A stretch of 64,000 nucleotides of DNA, from positions 1 through 64,000 of the forward strand of contig JACTMP010000032.1 of assembly GCA_014584575.1 (NCBI GenBank), given 5' to 3'. Shown here in pieces: positions 50,950 to 59,423 of this stretch; position 1 is the first letter of the stretch, and each line of letters begins with the position of its first letter. The translations under genes were made by a program, and so were the position numbers. The notes under the pieces were generated by a model that made no database searches, was not told the DNA's origin, and saw only the letters and a program-made list of their open reading frames with translations. This DNA comes from Chloroflexota bacterium. GTDB lineage: Bacteria; Chloroflexota; Anaerolineae; Promineifilales; Promineifilaceae.

Positions 50950-52308
50950 ATGAAACGAATGGCCGTGATCTTTTTGTTAGTGTTGTCTTTTAGTTTATTG
51001 GCCGCGTGTGGTGGGGGGGGTGACGAAGAGGCGGCGGAAGGGGACACGGCCGTGCCCTTACCCGTCTCAAACGCCAGCGATATTTGCGCCCTCATCCCGG
51101 CTGACCGGATTGCCCAGATTTTGGGGCGCGACCTGGTCGGCAGCCCGGCGGCGTTTGATTATTACGAGGGCACAACTGTTTCTGGCTGCCAGTGGGACGG
51201 CGGCAAGGATGGGAATGGCAATGCCTATTTTGCGTATGCGGCCGTCCTCGGCCCGGACGCCTTCACCGGCTTTGATGGCGCGGAAGCAATTGCTGGCCTG
51301 GGGGATGAGGCGTATGCCGTGAACGGGCCGGATGCCGAGCAAATATGGGTGCGAGTAGGGAATGACAAGGCGGTTGTGGCCGCGATTGGTGATGCCCCGA
51401 ACCGGGAAGGGGCGATAGAGCTTGCCCGCTATATGCTGGCGTTTCCGGTGGCGAGTGGGGGTGGGGAAACGGCCGTTGCCGCCCCCACCATCGAAACAAC
51501 AACTGACACGGCCGTTGCCCCCACCGACATCCCGCTCACCACCGTGCCCCGGAAGTTCTCCTATGCCGGGGTAGATTTTACGGTGTTAGACGGCCGACTC
51601 ACCAATCGCAGCCTCCTTGACCCCAACACCGCCGCCGACCAGTTCCGCGCCGAACTGAACATCGAAGGCCAAAACCTGTCCGGCTTCAAAGCGGACATCA
51701 GCAACGGCACATTTCGTATCACCTTTGCCGATGGTACGGCCGTAGAGCAGTTGGGTGTAGACCCGCTGGAGATAAACGAAACCCGCGCCTATGCCGTCAG
51801 CGGGGATGTGCTGCCTACCACGACGTGGGAAGGGGCCACCCTCACCCTCAGCGAAGCGGACACCGAACCACTGACCATTAACCTGACGGACGAGGAAACC
51901 ATCACCGGCCAACCCATGCCATTGACAACCGGCGGCGAAGCGACGGGCCTGAACAAATATGACGAATCCATCCAATACCAGGTGATGGATGCCTCTATCT
52001 GGCTGGATGGGCCGCAGCCGGGTGGGTTTTACATTCACGTGCCGTTGGGCCAGGAGTTTGTGATGGTGACGGTGCAGGCCACCAACACCGGCGGGCAAAA
52101 CGGCGTCAGCATCTACTCAGAGCAGTTCCAGATTTTGGCCGATGGCGCCCCTTACGCGGTGAGTTATGACGTAAACGGCGCACAGGCGGTAACGCTGAAT
52201 ACGAGTACGGAGGTCAGCTTCTACTTCCTTATCCCGGCGAATGCTGCCAGCATCCAGTTGACGGTGGCTGCCGACGGCAAACAGCCGCAACAGATTACCC
52301 TGCAGTAG
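50950..52308 (+). CDS. secreted lipoprotein with DUF3558-like and DUF4352-like regions
   Basis: The 452-aa protein starts with a lipoprotein signal (MKRMAVIFLLVLSFSLLAAC, lipid-bearing Cys20). The first domain (ICALIPADRIAQILGRDLV, with a second Cys in SGCQWDG) resembles DUF3558 lipoproteins. A C-terminal beta-sandwich (FVMVTVQATNTGGQNGVSIYSEQFQILADG) resembles DUF4352. Three octamer copies encode TAV in the Thr/Pro-rich linkers. ATG 50950 is preferred because GGGAG then lies 6 nt upstream. Function is unknown. Confidence 0.65.
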   Translation: MKRMAVIFLLVLSFSLLAACGGGGDEEAAEGDTAVPLPVSNASDICALIPADRIAQILGRDLVGSPAAFDYYEGTTVSGCQWDGGKDGNGNAYFAYAAVLGPDAFTGFDGAEAIAGLGDEAYAVNGPDAEQIWVRVGNDKAVVAAIGDAPNREGAIELARYMLAFPVASGGGETAVAAPTIETTTDTAVAPTDIPLTTVPRKFSYAGVDFTVLDGRLTNRSLLDPNTAADQFRAELNIEGQNLSGFKADISNGTFRITFADGTAVEQLGVDPLEINETRAYAVSGDVLPTTTWEGATLTLSEADTEPLTINLTDEETITGQPMPLTTGGEATGLNKYDESIQYQVMDASIWLDGPQPGGFYIHVPLGQEFVMVTVQATNTGGQNGVSIYSEQFQILADGAPYAVSYDVNGAQAVTLNTSTEVSFYFLIPANAASIQLTVAADGKQPQQITLQ

Positions 52309-52313
52309 TAGAA

Positions 52314-52346
52314 AGGTGCGACGCACTTTTGAAGTGCGTCGCACCT
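52314..52346. terminator. hairpin between the lipoprotein and the subtilisin
   Basis: AGGTGCGACGCACTT (52314-52328) and AAGTGCGTCGCACCT (52332-52346) are exact reverse complements with a 3-nt loop. The two genes converge here, so it may end both transcripts. Confidence 0.8.
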
Positions 52347-52355
52347 GCCCTACTC

Positions 52356-54389
52356 TTAAGGATTGATCTTTGGTTGACTTTGCGCCGGATCACTACCTGC
52401 TGCCGGCGCTGTTCCAGACAGAGCGGCGCTTGCCTGGAAGGCCACATCATCTACAAACAGGTTACTGTTAAGTAAATCGTTGGTTACCGCCCCGATCCGG
52501 AATGTTACCGTTTGCCCACTGTAGGCGCTTAAATTAACTACTTTTCGCACCCAACCATTTGTGTTAGCGGGGGTACACAAATCATAATCGTGGACGGTAA
52601 CAGCATTGATTTGTACAAAGCCAAAGTCGTACCCACAATCATCGGCGGAGGCGATCCAATGCCAGTAAGCCAGGTAAGGGGTGGCCGGTGGAACAGTTAC
52701 GCTTTGTTGAATGTAGGAGATTTCGTCATAGAGGCCGCCTAGCCATACAGCCCAACTGCCAGTGCGTGGGGTGACGCTGCCCGGAAAACCGGAATTGATA
52801 ATTAAAGGCAAGACGTTATTTGAGGAATACTCTGTCCAACCGGTTGACCCACTTTCAAAACCAGGATTGACGATGGGCGACGGCGGCGGCGGTGGTGGCG
52901 CCGGTTTGAGAATGGCGGGCAGATAGATTTCCTGGTCAAAAACGACCGACAATTGTGTCAATGCCTGGTAGGCGTCCACAATACCGGCGCCACAATTGCT
53001 GGTGTTGCAGGTACTCCCCGCCGGGAAGGGGCGGGCGGTTGATTGCAGTAGGGACAACACCTGGGCTGGGGTGTAGTTGGGACGCAGCCCCACAATCAAT
53101 GAGGCCAGACCTGCAACGTGGGGCGTGGCCATGCTGGTACCCTGATAGAATTCGTAGGTGTTGCTGTTGTTGGGGGTGGTTGTGCCTGTGTCCAGAGTAG
53201 AAAGAACGCCGTTAGACAGAACAGTGGTTTCGCCGCCGGGGGCGCTGACCTCGACGGTGCTGCCATAGTTGCTGTAATAGGCGCGGCTGCCGGTGCGGTT
53301 GGTGGCGGCGACGGTGACGACGTTGTTGCAGTTGGCCGGGGTGTAACCGGAGGCGTTGGCGTTGCTGTTCCCGGCCGCCACTATGACCACACTGCCAGCG
53401 GCAACGGCCGCGTTAATGCCGTTTTGTTCGGTGGTGGAGCAACTGCCTGGCCCACCCAGGCTGAGATTGAGGACTTTGGCCGGGTTGGCATTGGCCGGGA
53501 CGCCGGTGACGGCCAGGCCGGCCGACCAGCGGATGCCGTCCACAATGTCAGAGGTGTAACCGCCACATTTACCCAGGACGCGCACCGGCAGGATGCGGGC
53601 ATTCCAGTTGACGCCGGCCACGCCCAGGTTGTTGTTGGTGGCGGCGGCGATGGTGCCGGCGACGTGTGTACCATGCCAGGAGCTATCTTGCCCTGGGTGA
53701 CTGCCGCCACATTCGTTTGCCAGGATCCAGTCACCGGGGTCAGCCGGGTTGCTGTCACGGCCGTCGCCATCATTGCCCACAAAGGCATCGTGGATAAAGT
53801 CATACCCGGCAACCGTTTTGCCTGCCAGGTCGGTATGGTTCAGGATGCCGGTATCCAACACAGCCACGATGGTGGTGTTGGCGCCGGTATAGATATTCCA
53901 GGCGTTTACCAGGTTCAATCCTTCTGATGTGCCCGGTGTGTACATGTAGTGCCACTGCTCGTTGAAGCGGGTGTCATTGGGGGTGAGTTCGGGATTCAGG
54001 AGCAGGCGTTGGGCACGGCCGTCAATCGTCTTGATCATATCTGGCTCAGCATATACCACGCCGTCCAGTTTGGCCATTTCGGCGGCGATTTGGGCGGCTT
54101 CTTTGGGGGGCACGGCCGTGGGCAGTTTCAGCACATGCGCGTCGCCGGACATGGGGCGGACATAGGTGACGGTGACGCCGGCGGCCTGGCTCAAGGCCGG
54201 TAGTTCCTGCCCTTCGGTCGGGCTTATCATCCTGGTTTCGGTGGCCGGGTCGGCAAACTGGATGATGATTTGATCTGTAGGCCGGGCTGACGGTGCTTCA
54301 GGTGTGTTTTGCCCTTTAGAGATAGTAGGAAAGGCTATCAAAAAAGAAGCTGCTACCATAATCATTGTCACAAACCATATTCTTTTCAC
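52356..54389 (-). CDS. secreted S8 subtilisin-like serine protease
   Basis: The 677-aa protein has a signal peptide (KRIWFVTMIMVAASFLIAFPTISKG), an inhibitor-like propeptide with a fervidolysin-type YAEPDMIK end, and the S8 catalytic domain: Asp in VAVLDTGILNHTDLAG, His in SSWHGTHVAGTIAA, Ser in YQGTSMATPHVAGLASLI (about residues 172, 240, 420). A PPPPPP linker leads to a C-terminal beta-sandwich of about 150 residues (NPGFESGSTGWTEYSS). I start it at GTG 54389, with AAGGAG 7 nt upstream. It would digest extracellular protein. Confidence 0.95.
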   Translation of the reverse strand: MKRIWFVTMIMVAASFLIAFPTISKGQNTPEAPSARPTDQIIIQFADPATETRMISPTEGQELPALSQAAGVTVTYVRPMSGDAHVLKLPTAVPPKEAAQIAAEMAKLDGVVYAEPDMIKTIDGRAQRLLLNPELTPNDTRFNEQWHYMYTPGTSEGLNLVNAWNIYTGANTTIVAVLDTGILNHTDLAGKTVAGYDFIHDAFVGNDGDGRDSNPADPGDWILANECGGSHPGQDSSWHGTHVAGTIAAATNNNLGVAGVNWNARILPVRVLGKCGGYTSDIVDGIRWSAGLAVTGVPANANPAKVLNLSLGGPGSCSTTEQNGINAAVAAGSVVIVAAGNSNANASGYTPANCNNVVTVAATNRTGSRAYYSNYGSTVEVSAPGGETTVLSNGVLSTLDTGTTTPNNSNTYEFYQGTSMATPHVAGLASLIVGLRPNYTPAQVLSLLQSTARPFPAGSTCNTSNCGAGIVDAYQALTQLSVVFDQEIYLPAILKPAPPPPPPSPIVNPGFESGSTGWTEYSSNNVLPLIINSGFPGSVTPRTGSWAVWLGGLYDEISYIQQSVTVPPATPYLAYWHWIASADDCGYDFGFVQINAVTVHDYDLCTPANTNGWVRKVVNLSAYSGQTVTFRIGAVTNDLLNSNLFVDDVAFQASAALSGTAPAAGSDPAQSQPKINP

Positions 54390-54453
54390 GGGGACTCTCC
54401 TTAGTAAAAACATTGATAAAGTGGAATTGTGGGGTAGATGGCAGCTTACCCCT

Positions 54454-55140
54454 TTATGCAGGCCGCCGTTTACGGCCGTACACCTGGTCATACTCTTGCT
54501 GCCAGGGTACAGTATACACTGCTTCCATCTCTGCTGTCGTTAAGAAGTTTGCAAACTGGTTTACTGACCGGTAACGTGACAAAAAGGCTTTACCCCATAT
54601 CCCCTTGCGCCGCGTTACCAGCAACACGCCACCCGGCTTGAGGACACGCACCATCTCGCGCACGGCCGTTTCGTCATTCGGGAAAAATTCCAGCGCTTCC
54701 AGACAGGTGACGGCGTCAAAACAGTTGGGTGGAAAGGGTAGGTGGTCGGCAGTTTGCTGCACCAGGGCGGCGCGGAAGCGGTACGGCCGTAGCTTTTCCG
54801 CTGCCACCGCCAGCATTTTCGCCGACGCATCCAGGCCGATGACACGGCCGTGAAAGAGCGGCTCTTCTAGCAGGGCAATTGGTAGCCGTCCCGTACCGGA
54901 GGCCACATCCAGAATGAGCGGGTTAGGCAGATGTTTCAGGTGGTGTTGCAACGGCCGTGCCAGAAAAAACGCCTCAAAATCGGGGTCAACCGCTTTGCGG
55001 GCATCATAGGTGGCTGCTACCTGGTCATACAGCCACACCACCAGCCGCCGCCCCAGGAACACCCCTTCGGTTACGACCAGGAGGTAATAGAGAAGCAGTG
55101 CCGTTACCAAGATGCCAATGATTAGTGCAATCCAGAGCAT
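54454..55140 (-). CDS. membrane-anchored class I SAM-dependent methyltransferase
   Basis: The 228-aa protein has one N-terminal transmembrane helix (LWIALIIGILVTALLLYYLLVV) and a methyltransferase domain (motif I LILDVASGTGRLPIALL, VIGLDASAKML, FDAVTCLEALEFF, MVRVLKPGGVLLVTRRKG). The substrate is unknown; a lipid is plausible because of the anchor. Start ATG 55140. The 55153-55179 spacer carries GGTAATC repeated three times. Confidence 0.85.
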   Translation of the reverse strand: MLWIALIIGILVTALLLYYLLVVTEGVFLGRRLVVWLYDQVAATYDARKAVDPDFEAFFLARPLQHHLKHLPNPLILDVASGTGRLPIALLEEPLFHGRVIGLDASAKMLAVAAEKLRPYRFRAALVQQTADHLPFPPNCFDAVTCLEALEFFPNDETAVREMVRVLKPGGVLLVTRRKGIWGKAFLSRYRSVNQFANFLTTAEMEAVYTVPWQQEYDQVYGRKRRPA

Positions 55141-55187
55141 GGGTAGATTGTAGCCGGTAATCGGTAATCGGTAATCGGTGAAGGATG

Positions 55188-55295
55188 CCCGGCGAATAAA
55201 TTCGCGGCTACGCCAGCAAAGACCGCCTGCGCGGTCTGGCGCCCAGCCGACGAAGGTCGGCTTTGCTTTATGTAGCCGCGATTTCAATCGCCGGG
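55188..55295. repeat. nested-hairpin repeat (REP/MITE-like)
   Basis: An outer stem pairs 55188-55211 with 55272-55295 (21 of 24 positions). Two inner hairpins follow: AGACCGC/GCGGTCT (around 55219-55236) and AGCCGAC/GTCGGCT (around 55245-55262). The words GGCGAATAAATTCGCGGCTAC and its partner look like a spread repeat. No gene lies in it. Confidence 0.7.
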
Positions 55296-55469
55296 TTCCA
55301 TGATGTTATGAATTGTTATTGCTCAGAGGTACCCAGAAAATCACTGTTTACGAACGGAGGCCAGTGAGAGTATAATGGCGGCCAATTGGTAGCCATCAAA
55401 GAAGTTCTACAAACCAGATTGTTTTGAACGGCAACCGCCGTATAACCGGCCTGCCAAATGGAGGGAATC

Positions 55470-58400
55470 ATGTCGCGTGTTCGCTGGATCACTTTGTTCT
55501 GTTTGGCTTGTTTGCTGTTGGTGGGGGTGGGTGACGGCCGTGTCCAGGCCGACAACACCGCCCAACCAATACCCTTTGCCCAGGATTGGAGCAACCCCAA
55601 TCTCATCACTGCCGACGATGACTGGTCAGGTGTGCCCGGCATCATGGGTTTTCGCGGCGACGGCCTGACCGGAAGTACAGGCACAGACCCGCAGACAATA
55701 TTGGGCGACGACAGTCCAGGTGTAGAGGATGTTAATGCCAACCTGGCCGACCCCAATACCTTTACCACCGGCGGCGTTGCCGAATTTGAGGCGGAGTACG
55801 ATGTGGTGGCTCTGCAAGGATCAGGTACGGCCAATGCCCCCTACCTGCTCATCCACCTGAACACCCGCAACTATATAAACGTCCAGGTAGCCTACAACCT
55901 GCGTGATATTGACGGCTCCGCCGATGACGCCGTGCAGCCGGTGGCCCTGCATTACCGCGTGGGCGGTTCGGGCGACTTCACCAATGTCCCGGCAGCGTTT
56001 GTGCCCGACGCCACCACCGGCCCTAATCAGGCCACGCTGGTGACGCTGGTGAGCGTCACCCTGCCCACCGCCGCCGATCATCAGCCGCTGGTGATGCTGC
56101 GTATTATGACCACCAACGCGGCGGGTAGTGATGAATGGGTGGGGATTGATGACCTGAACATTACCGGCACATATAGCGATTTTCCGCCGGTGGTCAACAG
56201 CCACAGCCCGGCCGCTTTTGCCCTGGGGCAGGCGGTGGATGTGCCCATCACCGTCACCTTTGACGAAGAAGTCACCATTAGCGGCGCTGTGCCCATTTTA
56301 TGCTCACTGAGCGGCCCGCAGAATGCCACTCCCAGCAGCAGCGATAATCTCACCTACACCCTGGCCCACGCTGACTTCCTGCCCCACGAAAGCTGCACCG
56401 TCACCCTGCCCGCCGCCCAGGTAACGGACGACGACAGTGATGACCCACCCGACAACATGGCCGCCGATTACACCTGGCAATTTTCCACCGGCTTTGTCAT
56501 CATCAACGAGATCCACGCCGACCCCGACCCGGTCAACGGCGACGCCAATGGAGATGGCGCCGTAAACGTCACGCAAGATGAGTTTGTAGAAATTGTGAAC
56601 AATACGGGCGCTGACGTGGATATTTCTGGCTGGACGTTGTCTGATCTTGTCGGCGTCAGGCATACATTCCCGGCCAATACCATCATCCCCAATGGTTGTG
56701 TTATTGTTATCTTTGGCGGGGGAACGCCTACTGGCAGCTTCGGCAGCGCCCAGATTCAGACGGCCAGCACCAACACACTGGCGCTGAATAATGAAGGCGA
56801 TACCCTGACTTTGAGTGATGGCGCAACCGTTCAAGCCAGCGCTACCTATGGAGCGGAGGGGGGCAATAACCAATCGCTTACTCGTGATCCGGATATTAGC
56901 GGGGCGTTTGTTCAACACAGTCTGGCTATTGGTTCGGGTGGCGCACTTTTTTCGCCGGGTACGCAACTCACCGGCAGCCAGTTTGCTGGCTGTTACCACT
57001 GCGGGCAGCCGGCGACGCGCATCCACGCCATTCAGGGCAGTGGGTTGGACAGCCCGTTGGTCGGGCAGGTACACACGATTGAGGGCGTGGTGGTAGGGGA
57101 TTTTCAGGCGGAGGCGACGATACGTGGGTTTTATGTGCAGGAGGAAGATGGGGATGTGGATGGCGACCCGGCCACGTCGGAAGGGTTGTTTGTGTATGAC
57201 AATTTCCCGGCGCTGTGGGTGAATGTGGCTGTGGGGCAGCGGGTGCGGGCTACGGGTGTGGTAACGGAATTTGCCGGGCTGACGGAGTTGAGTGCGGTGC
57301 ATCGGGTGGAGGGGTGCGGCGACACGGCCGTACCCACCCCATTCACTCTCACGCTACCCTTCTCCGCCACCACCTTCCTGGAACGGGCCGAAGGGATGCT
57401 GGTGACTCTGCCGCAATCATTGACCGTGAACGAGACCTATTTCCTGGGGCGGTATGGGGAGCTGGTGTTGAGCAACGGCCGTCTCTCCATCCCCACCAAC
57501 GTCGTCAGCCCCGGCCTACCTGCCCAGACCTTGCTGGCCGAAAACCTGCGTAATATGTTGATTTTGGACGATGGCAGTGCCTTCCAAAACCCCGACCCCA
57601 TCATCCATCCCGCGCCGGGGCTGACGGCCGCAAACACCATCCGCAGCGGTGACAGCGTCAGCGGCGTCACGGGCATCCTCACTTATAGCTGGTCTGGCTC
57701 CGGCGGCACGGACAATTACCGGCTGCATCCCACCAGCGTGCCCACCTACACCCCTGCCAACCCACGCCTGGCTGTGCCCACACCCATCAGTGGTACAGTG
57801 CGCGTGGCCAGTTTCAACCTCCTCAACTACTTCAACGGCGATGGATTGGGCGGGGGTTTCCCCGCGCCACGTGGCGCATCCTCCCCCGAAGAATTTGACC
57901 GCCAGCGTAACAAATCCATCTCGGCCATTCTGGCCCTGGATGCGGACATCATTGGCCTGATGGAATTGGAAAATGATGGCTACGGCGCCACCAGCGCCAT
58001 TGCCGATCTGGTGGATGGCCTGAACGCCGTCGCCGGAGCGGGCACGTATGCCTATGTTGATCCCGGCCTGCCAACTCTGGGCGGTGATGAAATTGCAGTG
58101 GGACTGATTTACCGGCCAACGGCCGTGACATTGAGCGGTGTAGCCACAGATGAAACCGGCGCATTTGCCGCCCGCAACCGACAGCCATTAGCCGCCACCT
58201 TCACCCAAATTAGCAGCGGCGAACTGTTTACCGTTGTCGTCAACCACCTCAAATCAAAAGGCGAGGATTGCAACGACGGAACAGAGGATGACCCCGACAA
58301 CGTATTCCCCGATGACCCTGATACCGGCGACGGGCAGGGCAACTGCAACCTCACCCGCGTTATCGCTGCCACCCAACTGCACACCTGGCTGGCCACTGAC

Positions 58401-59387
58401 CCCACCGGCAGCGGCGACCCCGACTTCCTCATCATTGGCGACCTGAACGCCTACGCCAGAGAAGACCCCATTACCGAGTTGCGCAGCAACGGCTACACCA
58501 ACCTGGAAGCAGACATCAATCCTGGCGTCTACTCCTATGTGTTTGGGGCGCAGGCGGGGCAGTTGGACTATGCCCTGAGCAGCCCCAGCCTGACGGGGCA
58601 GGTGGTGGGTGCCACCACCTGGCACATCAACGCCGACGAACCGAGTGTGCTGGATTACAACGAAGAGTTCAAATCGGCCGGGCAGTTGATCTCTCTGTAC
58701 AATGCCGACCCGTATCGCGCCTCCGACCATGACCCGGTGGTCATTGGGCTGCAATTGGGGGCTACGGCCGATTACAGCGACCTGGACGGCACCTATGGCA
58801 CGGCCTGGCACGTGGGCAGCGGCGGGCTGCGGTTGGGGACGTTGTGGGATACGGATGATGTGCATACCTTTGGCGCGGATGATGCCTCTGATGATGGTGT
58901 GCAGCGTGGCCCCGGTTCTGGCCCTGGCGGGCAGTGGCAGCCTGGGCCGGATGGCGGATCGCTGGACATCACGGTGACAGGCGGGAATGGCTGTCTCTAT
59001 GCCTGGATTGATTGGAATAACGACGATTCGTTTGACGACAGCGACGCGCCAGAAAACCTGGAATACATCATTCGCGGCGCAACGACGGGCAGCGGCAATT
59101 ACAGTTTTGAAGTGCCGGCCGATGAATTTGAGCCGCCGCCCGGCACACCGGGGGATCCCCAATCCTACCATTTGCGGGTGCGGTTATATGAAGCGTGTGG
59201 CTCCGGGCCAACGGGTGTGGCAATTGAGGGTGAGGTGGAGGATTATGAGATTGTGTTTTCGCCAACGGCCGTGACCCTGCAATCCTTCCGCGCCCATACG
59301 GCCGTTGCCCCCTGGCTGCTGCTGTTTTTACTGGTAATGAGTGGGGTGGTGGTGTGGGGGTACGGCCGTCGGCGATTAAGAAAGTAA
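55470..59387 (+). CDS. large surface nuclease: lamin-tail, ExeM/NucH-type nuclease, GEVED, C-terminal anchor
   Basis: The 1305-aa protein has a signal peptide, an Ig-like region, a lamin-tail domain from about 342 (FVIINEIHADPDP with NNTGADVDISGWTLSD) and an ExeM/NucH-type nuclease at about 777-1097. Nuclease motifs are VRVASFNLLNYFNGDG, IIGLMELENDGYG, VVVNHLKSKG, FLIIGDLNAYAREDPI and YRASDHDPVVIGL. A GEVED domain follows at about 1100-1262 (AWIDWNNDDSFDD, then EGEVEDYEI), and a C-terminal membrane helix with a basic tail (GYGRRRLRK). It would degrade extracellular DNA at the cell surface. ATG 55470 follows GGAGGG. No LPxTG is seen. Confidence 0.88.
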   Translation: MSRVRWITLFCLACLLLVGVGDGRVQADNTAQPIPFAQDWSNPNLITADDDWSGVPGIMGFRGDGLTGSTGTDPQTILGDDSPGVEDVNANLADPNTFTTGGVAEFEAEYDVVALQGSGTANAPYLLIHLNTRNYINVQVAYNLRDIDGSADDAVQPVALHYRVGGSGDFTNVPAAFVPDATTGPNQATLVTLVSVTLPTAADHQPLVMLRIMTTNAAGSDEWVGIDDLNITGTYSDFPPVVNSHSPAAFALGQAVDVPITVTFDEEVTISGAVPILCSLSGPQNATPSSSDNLTYTLAHADFLPHESCTVTLPAAQVTDDDSDDPPDNMAADYTWQFSTGFVIINEIHADPDPVNGDANGDGAVNVTQDEFVEIVNNTGADVDISGWTLSDLVGVRHTFPANTIIPNGCVIVIFGGGTPTGSFGSAQIQTASTNTLALNNEGDTLTLSDGATVQASATYGAEGGNNQSLTRDPDISGAFVQHSLAIGSGGALFSPGTQLTGSQFAGCYHCGQPATRIHAIQGSGLDSPLVGQVHTIEGVVVGDFQAEATIRGFYVQEEDGDVDGDPATSEGLFVYDNFPALWVNVAVGQRVRATGVVTEFAGLTELSAVHRVEGCGDTAVPTPFTLTLPFSATTFLERAEGMLVTLPQSLTVNETYFLGRYGELVLSNGRLSIPTNVVSPGLPAQTLLAENLRNMLILDDGSAFQNPDPIIHPAPGLTAANTIRSGDSVSGVTGILTYSWSGSGGTDNYRLHPTSVPTYTPANPRLAVPTPISGTVRVASFNLLNYFNGDGLGGGFPAPRGASSPEEFDRQRNKSISAILALDADIIGLMELENDGYGATSAIADLVDGLNAVAGAGTYAYVDPGLPTLGGDEIAVGLIYRPTAVTLSGVATDETGAFAARNRQPLAATFTQISSGELFTVVVNHLKSKGEDCNDGTEDDPDNVFPDDPDTGDGQGNCNLTRVIAATQLHTWLATDPTGSGDPDFLIIGDLNAYAREDPITELRSNGYTNLEADINPGVYSYVFGAQAGQLDYALSSPSLTGQVVGATTWHINADEPSVLDYNEEFKSAGQLISLYNADPYRASDHDPVVIGLQLGATADYSDLDGTYGTAWHVGSGGLRLGTLWDTDDVHTFGADDASDDGVQRGPGSGPGGQWQPGPDGGSLDITVTGGNGCLYAWIDWNNDDSFDDSDAPENLEYIIRGATTGSGNYSFEVPADEFEPPPGTPGDPQSYHLRVRLYEACGSGPTGVAIEGEVEDYEIVFSPTAVTLQSFRAHTAVAPWLLLFLLVMSGVVVWGYGRRRLRK

Positions 59388-59423
59388 TTGGGTAATTGGG
59401 TAATTACCCAATTACCCAATTAC
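59384..59423. terminator. perfect 40-bp palindrome at a convergent gene end
   Basis: The arms 59384-59403 and 59404-59423 are exact reverse complements with no loop, built from GGTAATTG. The nuclease stop is at its left edge and the convergent M20 gene ends immediately after it. Confidence 0.85.

Noticed and set aside
53118-53927. 269-codon open frame opposite the subtilisin gene
   Set aside because: Glycine/valine/alanine-rich shadow of a well-supported protease on the other strand.
56304-57302. 332-codon open frame opposite the surface nuclease gene
   Set aside because: Arg/Ile-rich shadow with no recognisable motif; the plus-strand protein has clear domains.
59255-59387. C-terminal sorting signal for the sortase at 31437 in the nuclease
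   Set aside because: A membrane helix and basic tail are present, but no LPxTG-like pentapeptide precedes them.
59384-59423. Possible CRISPR-like array from repeated GGTAATTG words
   Set aside because: The words are 7-8 nt, contiguous and arranged as one palindrome, with no spacers and no cas genes nearby.
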